Assembly (NCBI RefSeq): GCF_014649335.1
Contig: NZ_BMSV01000002.1
Location: 124,001 to 188,000 of the forward strand
Direction of reading: 5' to 3'
DNA from: Streptomyces roseolilacinus
GTDB taxonomy: Bacteria; Actinomycetota; Actinomycetes; Streptomycetales; Streptomycetaceae
Length of the DNA: 64,000 bases
Shown in pieces: positions 1 to 8,961 of this stretch (position 1 is the first letter of the stretch; each line of letters starts with the position of its first letter). The notes under the pieces were generated by a model, which was given only the letters and a program-made list of their open reading frames with translations, had not been told where the DNA came from and made no database searches. The position numbers were made by a program, and so were the translations under genes.

Positions 1-681
1 CGGACCCTCCCCCTCGCCGGCCGCCCCGACGTGTTCAGCGCCGTCACCGACTTCGCGTACGTCCCCCGCGACACCCACGTCACGATCACGTCCCGCGGCG
101 GCGGCCGCTTCGCCCTCGCCGGCGCCCGCTGCGAGCGCCGCCTGCCCGTCCGCCGCGGCCCCGCCTCCGCCGTCCCCGTCGAACTGCGCGGCACCGGCAC
201 CTGCTCCCGCCAGGTCAACAACTTCGCCGCGGCCGACACCTTCGACTGCGACCGGCTCATCGCCGTCGAGGTCCTCACCCCCGGCGGCAACTGGTCCTCC
301 TACCCGCCGCACAAGCACGACGAGCACCGCCCCGGCGAGGAGTCGCGGCTGGAGGAGATCTACTACTTCGAGATCGCCGCCCGCGACGGCGGCGGCCCCG
401 GCCTCGGCTACCACCGGATCTCCCCGTCCGGCCGCGGACGGGACACCGACCTCCTCGCCGAGGTCCGCGACGGCGACACCGTCCTCGTCCCGGACGGCTG
501 GCACGGCCCGTCCATCGCCGCGCCCGGCCACCCCATGTACTACCTCAACGTCATGGCCGGCCCCGACGGCGAACGCGCCTGGCTGATCCGCGACCACCCC
601 GACCACGCCTGGATCCGCGCCACCTGGCCCGGGCAGCCCGTCGACCCCCGCCTCCCCCTGTACACCGCCCCCGCGCAGTGA
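1..681 (+). CDS. iolB: 5-deoxy-glucuronate isomerase (partial, 5' end outside window)
   Basis: The reading frame is open from base 1, so the true start lies upstream; the GTG at 31 is internal. IolB converts 5-deoxy-glucuronate to 2-deoxy-5-keto-gluconate in myo-inositol catabolism, in the cytoplasm. Family signs are the cupin-like stretch with YPPHKHDE and then EEIYYFEI, which supply the predicted metal-binding His and Glu residues, and the later GWHGPS and MYYLNVMAG motifs. Only 7 nt separate it from iolD downstream, so the two are probably co-transcribed. About 75 N-terminal residues of a normal IolB appear to be missing because of the window edge. Confidence 0.93.
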   Translation, partial: RTLPLAGRPDVFSAVTDFAYVPRDTHVTITSRGGGRFALAGARCERRLPVRRGPASAVPVELRGTGTCSRQVNNFAAADTFDCDRLIAVEVLTPGGNWSSYPPHKHDEHRPGEESRLEEIYYFEIAARDGGGPGLGYHRISPSGRGRDTDLLAEVRDGDTVLVPDGWHGPSIAAPGHPMYYLNVMAGPDGERAWLIRDHPDHAWIRATWPGQPVDPRLPLYTAPAQ

Positions 682-688
682 GGTACCG

Positions 689-2566
689 ATGAGCCCCTCC
701 ACCCGCCGCCTCACCGTCGCCCAGGCGCTGGTGCGCTTCCTGACGGCCCAGTACACCGAACGCGACGGCGTGCGCCGCCGACTGGTCGCCGGCACCTGGG
801 GCATCCTCGGCCACGGCAACGTCGCCGGCGTCGGCCAGGCGCTCCTGGAGGCCGGCGAGCAGGCCATGCCGTTCCACCAGGGCCGCAACGAACAGGCCAT
901 GGTGCACGCCGCGGTCGGCTACGCCCGGCAGCTGAACCGGCTCTCCGCCCAGGCCGTCACCACCTCCATCGGCCCCGGCGCCACCAACCTCGTCACGGGC
1001 GCCGCCCTCGCCACCGTCAACCGGCTGCCCGTCCTCCTCCTCCCCGGCGACTACTTCGCCACCCGCACCGCCGACCCGCTGCTCCAGCAGCTGGAGCACC
1101 CCGTCCACGCCGACGTGTCCGTCAACGACACGCTCCGCCCCGTCTCCCGCCACTTCGACCGCGTCACCCGCCCCGAGGCGCTCGTCCCGTCCGCGCTCCG
1201 CGCCGTGCGGGTCCTCGCCGACCCCGTCGAGACCGGCGCCGTCACCCTCGCCCTGCCGCAGGACGTGCAGGCCGAGGCGTACGACTGGCCCGAGGAGTTC
1301 TTCGCCGAGCGGGTCTGGACCGTGCGCCGCCCCGCCCCCGACCGCGGCGAACTGGCCGCGGCCGCCCGCGCCGTCCGCGCCGCGAAGCGCCCCCTCCTCG
1401 TCGCCGGCGGCGGCGTCCACCACAGCGAGGCCGAGGACGCCCTGAAGGCCCTCGTCGACGCCACCGGCATCCCCGTCGCCTCCACCCAGGCCGGCAAGGG
1501 CTCCCTGCGCCACGACCACCCCGCCGACCTCGGCGGCATCGGCCACACCGGCACCGCCGCCGCCGACGACATCGCCCGCACCGCCGACCTCGTGATCGGC
1601 GTCGGCACCCGCTACACCGACTTCACCACCGCGTCGGGCACCCTCTTCGCCCGGCCCGGCGTCCGGTTCGTCAACCTCAACATCACCGCGTCCGACGCCC
1701 ACAAGATGGCCGCCCTCCCCCTCGTCGCCGACGCCCGCGCCGGCCTCGCGGCGCTCGCCGAGGCCCTCGCCGGGCACCGCGTCGCGCCCGCGTACGAGGC
1801 GGAGTACCGCACCGGCAGACAACGCTGGGAACGCGTCGTCACCGCCGCCCTGCGGGCCGGCGACGAGGGCGCCGTACCGACCCAGACGCAGCTCGTCGGC
1901 GCCCTCGACGCCGTCGTCGGGGACCGGGACGTCGTCGTCAACGCCGCCGGCTCCCTCCCCGGCGACCTGCACCGGCTGTGGCGCGCCCGCTCCCCGCGCC
2001 AGTACCACCTGGAGTACGGCTACTCCTGCATGGGCTACGAGATCCCCGGCGCCATCGGCGTGCAGCTCGCCGCGCCCGGCACGCCCGTCTGGGCGCTCGT
2101 CGGCGACGGCACGTACCTGATGATGCCCACCGAGATCGTCACCGCCGTGCAGGAGCGGCTCCCGATCAACCTGGTCCTCGTCCAGAACCACGGGTACGCC
2201 TCCATCGGCGGCCTCTCCGAGCAGACCGGCGGCGAACGGTTCGCCACCGCCTACCGCCACCGCGCCGCCGACGGCACCTTCACCGGCGAACCGCTCCCCG
2301 TCGACCTCGCCGCCAACGCCGCCAGCCTCGGCATGGACGTCCTGCGCCCCCGCACCGTCGGGGAGGTACGGGCGGCGCTGGCCGAGGCCCGCGCCTCCGA
2401 CCGGCCCACCTGCGTGTACGTCGAGACGGCCGCGCCGGGACCGGAGGCGCCCGGCGCGGCCGCCTGGTGGGACGTGCCGGTCGCGGAGGTCGCCTCCCGC
2501 GAGGCCGCCGTGGAGGCCCGCAAGGCGTACGAGCGGGCGGCGTCCGCCGTCCGCCGCCACCTGTAG
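689..2566 (+). CDS. iolD: 3D-(3,5/4)-trihydroxycyclohexane-1,2-dione hydrolase
   Basis: This 625-residue protein is a thiamine-diphosphate enzyme of the acetolactate-synthase fold. IolD opens the inositol ring, giving 5-deoxy-glucuronate, which is the substrate of IolB next door. The N-terminal pyrimidine-binding domain has GHGNVAG and HQGRNEQAM, with a Glu in the position expected for cofactor activation. The middle domain is Rossmann-like. The C-terminal diphosphate-binding domain carries VGDGTYLMM followed about 25 residues later by QNHGY, the GDG-N signature. The ATG at 689 is 7 nt after the iolB stop. Length is normal for the family. The rest of the inositol operon and its regulator are not in the window. 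Confidence 0.95.
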   Translation: MSPSTRRLTVAQALVRFLTAQYTERDGVRRRLVAGTWGILGHGNVAGVGQALLEAGEQAMPFHQGRNEQAMVHAAVGYARQLNRLSAQAVTTSIGPGATNLVTGAALATVNRLPVLLLPGDYFATRTADPLLQQLEHPVHADVSVNDTLRPVSRHFDRVTRPEALVPSALRAVRVLADPVETGAVTLALPQDVQAEAYDWPEEFFAERVWTVRRPAPDRGELAAAARAVRAAKRPLLVAGGGVHHSEAEDALKALVDATGIPVASTQAGKGSLRHDHPADLGGIGHTGTAAADDIARTADLVIGVGTRYTDFTTASGTLFARPGVRFVNLNITASDAHKMAALPLVADARAGLAALAEALAGHRVAPAYEAEYRTGRQRWERVVTAALRAGDEGAVPTQTQLVGALDAVVGDRDVVVNAAGSLPGDLHRLWRARSPRQYHLEYGYSCMGYEIPGAIGVQLAAPGTPVWALVGDGTYLMMPTEIVTAVQERLPINLVLVQNHGYASIGGLSEQTGGERFATAYRHRAADGTFTGEPLPVDLAANAASLGMDVLRPRTVGEVRAALAEARASDRPTCVYVETAAPGPEAPGAAAWWDVPVAEVASREAAVEARKAYERAASAVRRHL

Positions 2567-2582
2567 CCGGCGCCTCCCCGGT

Positions 2583-2653
2583 CGCCGGCCCGTCTCAGCC
2601 GCCGGTCCGCGGCAGGCGTCCTCCCGCCGGGCGCCGGCCCGTCTCAGCCGCCG
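2583..2653. repeat. 22-bp direct repeat spanning the adenosine-deaminase stop
   Basis: The 22-bp block CGCCGGCCCGTCTCAGCCGC(CG) occurs at 2583-2604 and again, identical, at 2632-2653. The second copy contains the stop codon and last codons of the minus-strand deaminase gene, so the first copy looks like a duplicated 3' end lying between the convergent genes. No transposon feature accompanies it. Confidence 0.8.
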
Positions 2654-4230
2654 TGCCGCCGTTCGAACCGCGCGAACGCCACCTCCTGGCGCCACTGCAC
2701 GGCCGCCTTCGCGCCGGCCGCCAGCAGCCGACGGCAGGCGGCGCCCGGGGAGGCGTGGCCGGGGGGCGCGGCGGCGCACTCGGGGACCGGCCGGTAGCCG
2801 TGCGCCGTCGGGTTGCCCCGCCACAGGCTCCGGCCCGGCAGGAACGCGTACTCCAGGGAGGCGCGGGCCAGGTCCCTCAGCTCCCGGTAGCCGAGGCCGT
2901 GGACGGTCGCGGCCCGCGCGTACTCGTGGCCGGCGTCCGTCCTCGACACGCCCGGGTCGTCCGTGGCGAGCACCACCGGCACGCCGTGCGCCCGGTACAC
3001 GGGGAAGGGGTGGTCGGCGCCGGTGACGCCCAGCACCTGGGCGTTGCTGGTGAGCGGCACCTCGACGGCCACCTCGCGGCGGGCCATCGTGCGGAGCAGC
3101 CCGCGCCACCCGTCCTCGTGGACCAGGTCCACGCCGTGGCCGATCCGCCCGGCACCCGCGACCTCCACCGCCTCCCCGATGTGGAACGCCAGGTCCGCGG
3201 GCTTCACCAGGCCGGGCCGCAGCTCTCCGGCGTGGAGCGTCACACGGGCGCGCGGGTAGGCGCGCCGCAGGTGGGCCACCATGCGCATGTGCAGCCGGTA
3301 GTCGCGGAGCGCGACGGCCCCGTCCTCCGGCTCGACCAGGTTCACGGCGACGAACCGCGGGTCCCGCGACGCCAGCCGCATCCCCAGCGCGAGCTGGGTG
3401 AAGACCACCTCGGGCGGGCTGTTGCGGTGCGCGTGGGAGATCCGGCGGACGACGAGCCGGCAGCCGGGCGCCGGGCGGGGCGTGCCGCAGCGGGAGGCCG
3501 TGCGGAACCCGGCGTCCGCGGCGTCGGCCTCCGCGCGGGCGGCGGCGACGAGCCGGTCCAGGCGGCCGCCGGCCAGCAGCGCCCGGTGCAGCCGCGCCGG
3601 GTCGGGGTCCCAGCCGGTGGCGGCGGCCAGGCCGCGCGCCGCGTCCTCGACCGGGGTGACCATCGTCTCCAGGTGGAACTGGTGCTGCCGGGCCACCGAG
3701 TCGGCCACCTCGGCGAGCTGCCGGCCCCGGTGGCGGCGGATGACCTCCGCGAACCGGCCGAAGGTGGCGAAGAAGTGGTCGTGGCCGGGCCGCCCGGGCG
3801 GGAAGCCCTCCATGGACCAGGCCCGCAGCAGCGCCGTACGGAACACCGCGTCGGTACGGGCGTCGGCGGCGGGCCGCGCGCCCGGCCCGCACGGCGGGCG
3901 GACGGCGGTCAGGGTCCGCGCCACGACGCACAGCCCGTCCTCGGCGGCGAGCCGGATCAGGGACTCGGTCGGGACGGCGCCGCCGAGGTGGTGGTGCAGG
4001 TCCCCGCCCTTGGGCAGGCGGCGGAGGAAGTCCCGCAGCCGGCCCGGGTCGCGGCGGACCTCCTCCAGCCGGGCGGCGGTCCGCGCCTCGGCGAGGGCGG
4101 CCCGCGCGCCGGGGTCCGCGCCGGTGCCCGTGGCGAGCACGGGGGCGGGGCCCGGACCCGACAGCAGGCCGAGCGCCCCGACCAGGGCGAGGGGGGGCGG
4201 GAGGAGGACGCGCCGGGTGCGGTGGGTCAT
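2644..4230 (-). CDS. adenosine deaminase-family protein, probably exported
   Basis: 528 residues. A basic start (MTHRTRR) followed by about 20 hydrophobic residues and an Ala/Gly-rich cleavage region suggests a signal peptide, so the enzyme probably acts outside the cell, unlike the usual cytosolic Streptomyces adenosine deaminases of about 340-390 residues. Metal and catalytic motifs of the amidohydrolase superfamily are visible: DLHHHLGG near residue 95, VTLHAGE, GRIGHGVDL, PLTSNAQVLG and ATDDPG. The expected reaction is deamination of adenosine or a related purine nucleoside, for example in nucleoside scavenging. Substrate is inferred; the larger size leaves room for an ADGF-like extension. 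It converges with iolD and lies downstream of the phosphatase gene on the same strand, 37 nt away. Confidence 0.82.
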   Translation of the reverse strand: MTHRTRRVLLPPPLALVGALGLLSGPGPAPVLATGTGADPGARAALAEARTAARLEEVRRDPGRLRDFLRRLPKGGDLHHHLGGAVPTESLIRLAAEDGLCVVARTLTAVRPPCGPGARPAADARTDAVFRTALLRAWSMEGFPPGRPGHDHFFATFGRFAEVIRRHRGRQLAEVADSVARQHQFHLETMVTPVEDAARGLAAATGWDPDPARLHRALLAGGRLDRLVAAARAEADAADAGFRTASRCGTPRPAPGCRLVVRRISHAHRNSPPEVVFTQLALGMRLASRDPRFVAVNLVEPEDGAVALRDYRLHMRMVAHLRRAYPRARVTLHAGELRPGLVKPADLAFHIGEAVEVAGAGRIGHGVDLVHEDGWRGLLRTMARREVAVEVPLTSNAQVLGVTGADHPFPVYRAHGVPVVLATDDPGVSRTDAGHEYARAATVHGLGYRELRDLARASLEYAFLPGRSLWRGNPTAHGYRPVPECAAAPPGHASPGAACRRLLAAGAKAAVQWRQEVAFARFERRHGG

Positions 4231-4267
4231 CCCCGCATGATGGCGACGGCGGCCCGCCGGCGGGGCG

Positions 4268-6982
4268 TCACCACGCCGCGTCGTCGAAGAGCGCCGGCAC
4301 CTCCAGCGGCGCCGGCCCGCCCGTCAGCGACTGCTCCGTCCACATCACCTTGCCGCTCGGCGTGTACCGGGTGCCCCACCGGCCCGCCAGCCGCGACACG
4401 AGGAACAGGCCGCGCCCGCCCTCGTCCGTGGTGGCCGCCCGCCGCAGGTGCGGGGAGGTGCTGCTGCCGTCCGACACCTCGCAGATCAGGTTCCGGTCGC
4501 GCAGCATCCGCACGTGGATCGGCGCGGAGCCGTACCGGATCGCGTTGGTGATCAGCTCGCTGAGCACCAGCTCCGTGGTGAAGCCGATCTCGTCGAGCCC
4601 CCACCGCTCCAGCTGCCGCACGCACGCCGCCCGCACCGGCGCCACCGCCGACGGGTCGGGCGGCACGTCCCAGTCCGCCACGCGGTCCGGCGGCAGCAGC
4701 CGGGTGCGGGCCACCAGCAGGGCGATGTCGTCACCGCGGTGCGGCGGCAGCATCGCGTCGAACACCGCCCGGCAGGTCTCCTCCGGCGTCCGCCCCGGCG
4801 CCTCGGCGAGCGTGTCGCGCAGCAGCCGCAGGCCCGCGTCGAGGTCCCGTTGCCGGTGCTCGACCAGCCCGTCCGTGTACAGCGCCAGACGGCTGCCCTC
4901 GGGGAGCCGCACCTCGTACGTCTCGAACGGCCCGCCCCCCAGGCCCAGCGGCGGGAACACGGGCACGTCGGGGAAGTCCACCGACCCGTCGGGGCGCACC
5001 ACGGCCGGTGCGAAGTGGCCCGCCGTCGCCATGCAGCAGTCGCCCGTCACCGGGTCGTAGACGGCGTACAGGCAGGTCGCCCCGGTGATCCCGGCGCCGG
5101 TGTCCTCGGCCTCCTCCTCGTCGATCCGGGACACCAGCTCGTCGAGGTGGCCCAGCAGCTCGTCCGGAGGCAGGTCGAGCGCGGAGAAGTTGTGCACCGC
5201 CGTCCGCAGCCGGCCCATCGTCGCCGCCGCGTGCAGACCGTGCCCGACGACGTCCCCGACGACGAGCGCGACCCGCGCGCCGGGCAGCGGGATCACGTCG
5301 AACCAGTCGCCGCCCACCCCGGCCTGCGCCGGCAGGTAGCGGTAGGCGGTCTCCAGCGCGTCCTGCTCGGGCAGCACCCGGGGCAGCAGGCTCCGCTGGA
5401 GCGTCACCGCCATGGCGTGCTCCCGCGTGTACCGGCGCGCGTTGTCGACGGCCACCGCCGCCCGCGCCGCCAGTTCCTCCGCGAAGGCCACGTCCTCGTC
5501 CTCGAACCGCTCGGACGGCGCCGAACGCCAGAAGTTGGCCATGCCCAGGACGACCCCGCGCGCCTGGAGGGGCACGGACACCAGCGAGCGGATGCCGTAC
5601 GCGAGGGCCACGTCGGCGCCCGCCGGGTCCTGCTCCCGCCAGCCGTGCGCCACGGTCAGGTCCGCCTCCAGCACCGCCTCCCCCCGCGCCAGCGCCGCGG
5701 CCATCGGCGTCGTCGGCACGTCGAACCGGATGAGGTCCCCGACCGGCTGGAGCGGGTGGTCGTCCCGCACGCCGCTGACGGCCGCGCGGCGCATCACGGT
5801 GTGGACCTCCGTCGGCTCCTCCCCCCGCAGCACCGGGTCCAGCAGCTCCACGGTCACGAAGTCCGCGAACCGGGGGACCGCCACCTCCGACAGCTCCCGC
5901 GCCGTCCGCGTGACGTCCAGCGTCGTCCCGATCCGCACGCCCGCCTCGTACAGCAGCGTCAGCCGCTCCCGCGCCACCGCCGCCACGCCCGTCACGGCCC
6001 GCAGCTCGGTGGTGTCGCGGAGCGTCGCGACGGTGCCGGACGGGCCGCCGAACGGGTCGGTCGGCCGGGTGTTGACCGCCAGCAGGCGGTCGCCCGCGAG
6101 GTGGACCTCGTCGGTGACCGGGCGGCCCGAGGCGAGCAGCTCGGCGGTGTCCCCGGCCAGGCCCAGGTCGGTGACGTGGCGGCCCTCGGCGTCGGCCGGC
6201 AGGTCCAGGAGGCGGCGGGCCTCGTCGTTGGCGAGGGTGAGCCGGCCGTCGTCCCCGACGATGAGCACCCCTTCCCGCACGGCGTGCAGGACCGCGTCGT
6301 GGTGCTCGTACATCCGGGTCATCTCGGCCGGGCCGAGGCCGCGCGTCTGGCGGCGCAGCCGCCTGCTCACCAGGGCCGCGCTGGCCGTCGCCAGGGCGAG
6401 CGCGACGGCGCCGGCGCCGAGGAACAGCGGCAGCTGCCGGGCGGCGGCGTCACCGACGTTCTCGATGGACACCCCGGCGCTCACCAGGCCGACGACCCTT
6501 CCCCGGTCGTCCATCACGGGGACGACGGCCCGCGCGGCGTCGTGCGGGGTGCCCGCGAAGATCTCCGTGACGGTCCGGCCCCGGGCCGCCTCCTGCACGC
6601 CCTGCGCGTGGGTGCCGACCAGGTTCGGGTCGCTGTCCGCGATCCGGGTGCCGTCCGTGGTCATGACGGCGACGAAGTCCACGCCCGAGCCGTGCCAGGC
6701 GTCCACCGTGTGCCGCTGGAGCGTCCTCGCCGGGTCGGCCGACCGGAGCGCGGCGAGGGTGCCGGGGGCGTCGGCGAAGGTCTCGGCCGCCGCGCGGGAC
6801 CGGTTCTGCGCGTCGCGCTCGCTGTCGTACCGCGCCTGGAACGACAGGGCCAGCACCGCGGCGACGATCAGCACCAGGGCCACCACGACCTGGAGGAGGA
6901 GGACCTGCCCGGCGACGCTGCGCACGCCCAGGAGACGCCCCCGGCGCCCGGTCCGCCCGAGACGTCCGCTCTTGCCCCTCAT
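4268..6982 (-). CDS. membrane sensor SpoIIE-type protein phosphatase (Cache-PAS-GAF-PP2C-HATPase)
   Basis: 904 residues. Order: basic N-terminus; membrane segment at about 28-50; extracytoplasmic domain of about 130 residues resembling the CitA/DcuS single-Cache fold (GVDFVAVMTTDGTRIAD, then AVVPVMDDRGRVVGLVSAG); second membrane segment at about 180-205; PAS domain beginning YEHHDAVLHAV; GAF domain about 345-500; PP2C phosphatase with GGDWFDV and VGDVVGHG; C-terminal anti-sigma-type ATPase with ELITNAIRYG and EGGRGLFLV. Such proteins dephosphorylate anti-anti-sigma factors and may also phosphorylate or bind them. No STAS or sigma-factor gene lies nearby, so the target is unknown. It is clearly paralogous to the protein at 33614-36358. 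Confidence 0.9.
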   Translation of the reverse strand: MRGKSGRLGRTGRRGRLLGVRSVAGQVLLLQVVVALVLIVAAVLALSFQARYDSERDAQNRSRAAAETFADAPGTLAALRSADPARTLQRHTVDAWHGSGVDFVAVMTTDGTRIADSDPNLVGTHAQGVQEAARGRTVTEIFAGTPHDAARAVVPVMDDRGRVVGLVSAGVSIENVGDAAARQLPLFLGAGAVALALATASAALVSRRLRRQTRGLGPAEMTRMYEHHDAVLHAVREGVLIVGDDGRLTLANDEARRLLDLPADAEGRHVTDLGLAGDTAELLASGRPVTDEVHLAGDRLLAVNTRPTDPFGGPSGTVATLRDTTELRAVTGVAAVARERLTLLYEAGVRIGTTLDVTRTARELSEVAVPRFADFVTVELLDPVLRGEEPTEVHTVMRRAAVSGVRDDHPLQPVGDLIRFDVPTTPMAAALARGEAVLEADLTVAHGWREQDPAGADVALAYGIRSLVSVPLQARGVVLGMANFWRSAPSERFEDEDVAFAEELAARAAVAVDNARRYTREHAMAVTLQRSLLPRVLPEQDALETAYRYLPAQAGVGGDWFDVIPLPGARVALVVGDVVGHGLHAAATMGRLRTAVHNFSALDLPPDELLGHLDELVSRIDEEEAEDTGAGITGATCLYAVYDPVTGDCCMATAGHFAPAVVRPDGSVDFPDVPVFPPLGLGGGPFETYEVRLPEGSRLALYTDGLVEHRQRDLDAGLRLLRDTLAEAPGRTPEETCRAVFDAMLPPHRGDDIALLVARTRLLPPDRVADWDVPPDPSAVAPVRAACVRQLERWGLDEIGFTTELVLSELITNAIRYGSAPIHVRMLRDRNLICEVSDGSSTSPHLRRAATTDEGGRGLFLVSRLAGRWGTRYTPSGKVMWTEQSLTGGPAPLEVPALFDDAAW

Positions 6983-7242
6983 GGACCATTTCTAACACCG
7001 GGCGTGTTCCCCCGGCGACCGCGCGCACACCGCCGTCCGGCGGCCCCGGCCGTACCGGCCCCGCGGCGGCCGCCCCGCAGCGGCCCCCGCCCTCCCGGCG
7101 CCCCGCGGCCGAAGGGGGGAGGCGCGTCCGGGGGCCGTCCCGGCGGGGTGCCCGACCGAGTGGTGACCGGGGGAGCGCGGGCTTAGCGTTGAACGGTGGA
7201 CGACCCCGGTCCACCCCCCTCCTTCCGAGGGCCGTGTGCGCC

Positions 7243-8799
7243 ATGACCCTGCCCCGCTCCCCGTCCGTGTCGCGGACCGCCGCCCCGAAGAGGGGCGACG
7301 GCGGCACGATCGCCCTGCTGGTCATCGCCGGCTGCCAGCTCATGGTGGTGCTCGACATCACCATCGTGAACATCGCGCTGCCGCAGATCCAGCGGTCACT
7401 GGACTTCTCCACCACCGGGCTGTCCTGGGTGGTGAACGCCTACACCCTCGCCTTCGGCGGGCTGCTGCTGCTCGGCGGCCGCACCGGCGACATCCTGGGG
7501 CGGCGGCGGATGTTCATGATCGGCGTCGCGCTGTTCGCCCTGGCGTCGCTGCTCGGCGGGCTGTCCCAGAACTCCTGGCAGCTGCTCGCCGCGCGCGCCC
7601 TCCAGGGGCTGGGCGGCGCCATCGCCTCACCGACCGCGCTCTCCCTCGTCAGCACGACGTTCCGGGAGGGCCCCGAGCGCAACCGCGCCTTCGGGGTGTT
7701 CGCCGCCGTCTCGGCCGGCGGCGGCGCGATCGGGCTCCTCGTGGGCGGCATGCTCGTCGAATGGCTCGACTGGCGCTGGGTGTTCTTCGTCAACGTGCCG
7801 ATCGGGCTGCTCATCCTCCTCGTCGCCCCGCGCTGGATCGGGGAGTCGGAGCGGCGGCCCGGGCACTTCGACGTCGCCGGCGCCCTCACCTCCACGCTCG
7901 GCGTGGTCCTGCTGGTGTACGGGTTCATCCGCGCCGCGCAGGAGGGGTGGGGCGACGCCCTCACCCTGGCGTCGTTCGGCGCGGCCCTGGTCGTCCTCGC
8001 GGTGTTCGTCCTGGTGGAGCGGCGGTCGCGGCAGCCCGTCACCCCGCTGCGCATGTTCACCGACCGCAACCGGGCCGGGACGTACGGGATGATGCTGAGC
8101 CTCGCCGCGGCGATCTTCGGGATGTTCTTCTTCCTGACGCTGTTCGTGCAGAACGTGCTCGGCTTCGGCCCGCTCCGGGCGGGCCTGGCGTTCCTGCCGG
8201 TCAGCGCCGTCATCGCGGTCGGCGCGGGCGTCACCTCGCAGCTGCTGCCGCGGTTCGGCCCGAAGCCGTTCATGGTGCTCGGCGCGCTGCTGTCCGCGGC
8301 CGGACTGGGCTGGCTGACGCTGACGGACGCCCACTCGACGTACGCGGGCAGCGTCCTCGGCCCGATGCTGGTCCTCGGTCTCGGGATGGGCATGCAGTTC
8401 GTGTCGCTGACGCTGATGGCGCTGTCCGGCGTCGCCCCGCACGAGACGGGCGCCGCGTCGGGCCTGCTGAACACCACCCAGCAGGTGGGCGGTTCGCTCG
8501 GCCTGTCCCTCCTGGTCACGGTCTTCGGCACGGCCGGCCGCGACGAGGCGCGGCGCCAGACCGCCGACTTCCTGTCCCGGGCGAGCGTCCCGGAGCGGCT
8601 GCGCTTCCAGCGCACCGGGGAGCTGCCGCCGCCCTGGGCGCACGAGGTGCTGACGGCCGGCGTGTCGGCGGCGTTCGTCCTGGCGGCGGTCTTCGCCGTG
8701 GTCGGCGCGCTGGTCGCGCTGCTCGTCATCCGGGTCCGTCCCGGCGACCTGGAGCGGATCCAGGGCGGCCTCGGGCCGGGCGGGCCCGGGCACGGCTGA
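7243..8799 (+). CDS. MFS drug exporter, DHA2 (EmrB/QacA) family
   Basis: 518 residues with about 14 predicted membrane helices, typical of proton-driven DHA2 drug efflux pumps. Signature motifs: VVLDITIVNIALPQIQ in helix 1 (family motif D1), GRTGDILGRRRMF in the loop after helix 2 (motif A), RALQGLGGA (motif B) and GAIGLLVGG (motif C-like). The ATG at 7243 is preferred because the upstream in-frame codons (TTG 7189, GTG 7234) lack conserved content and a GAGG lies at 7227-7230. A TAGCGT hexamer at 7184-7189 could be its -10. It is divergent from the SpoIIE gene. No TetR/MarR regulator is adjacent, and the substrate is unknown. Confidence 0.9.
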   Translation: MTLPRSPSVSRTAAPKRGDGGTIALLVIAGCQLMVVLDITIVNIALPQIQRSLDFSTTGLSWVVNAYTLAFGGLLLLGGRTGDILGRRRMFMIGVALFALASLLGGLSQNSWQLLAARALQGLGGAIASPTALSLVSTTFREGPERNRAFGVFAAVSAGGGAIGLLVGGMLVEWLDWRWVFFVNVPIGLLILLVAPRWIGESERRPGHFDVAGALTSTLGVVLLVYGFIRAAQEGWGDALTLASFGAALVVLAVFVLVERRSRQPVTPLRMFTDRNRAGTYGMMLSLAAAIFGMFFFLTLFVQNVLGFGPLRAGLAFLPVSAVIAVGAGVTSQLLPRFGPKPFMVLGALLSAAGLGWLTLTDAHSTYAGSVLGPMLVLGLGMGMQFVSLTLMALSGVAPHETGAASGLLNTTQQVGGSLGLSLLVTVFGTAGRDEARRQTADFLSRASVPERLRFQRTGELPPPWAHEVLTAGVSAAFVLAAVFAVVGALVALLVIRVRPGDLERIQGGLGPGGPGHG

Positions 8800-8863
8800 C
8801 GCCCCGCCGGGAACGGCGGACCCGGAGCGGACGCGCGGACGTGAACGGTTTCTGCGGGGGAGG

Positions 8864-8892
8864 TTGACAGCTCCTTTCGGGGCTGGCTTCAT
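8864..8892 (+). promoter_or_regulatory. candidate promoter for the cellulase gene
   Basis: A perfect -35 TTGACA lies at 8864-8869. A weak -10-like CTTCAT lies at 8887-8892 with a 17-nt spacer. The CebR palindrome begins 11 nt further on, where a repressor would block initiation or early elongation. Confidence 0.45.
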
Positions 8893-8902
8893 GAACGCGC
8901 GA

Positions 8903-8916
8903 TGGGAGCGCTCCCA
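8903..8916. promoter_or_regulatory. CebR-type operator (TGGGAGCGCTCCCA)
   Basis: A perfect 14-bp palindrome, TGGGAGCGCTCCCA, 46 nt upstream of the cellulase GTG. It matches the known consensus for CebR, the LacI-family cellobiose/cellotriose-responsive repressor of cellulolytic genes in Streptomyces. Repression in the absence of cello-oligosaccharides is expected. No cebR gene is in the window. Confidence 0.9.
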
Positions 8917-8961
8917 TTCCGAGCCGCTTTGACATGTACTCAACAGTAGGGACGTGACGCA

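Noticed and set aside
551..3931. A 1126-codon open frame on the minus strand, antisense to iolD and overlapping the deaminase
   Set aside because: It is a GC-skew shadow: Arg/Gly-rich low-complexity translation, with well-matched gene families in other frames on both sides.
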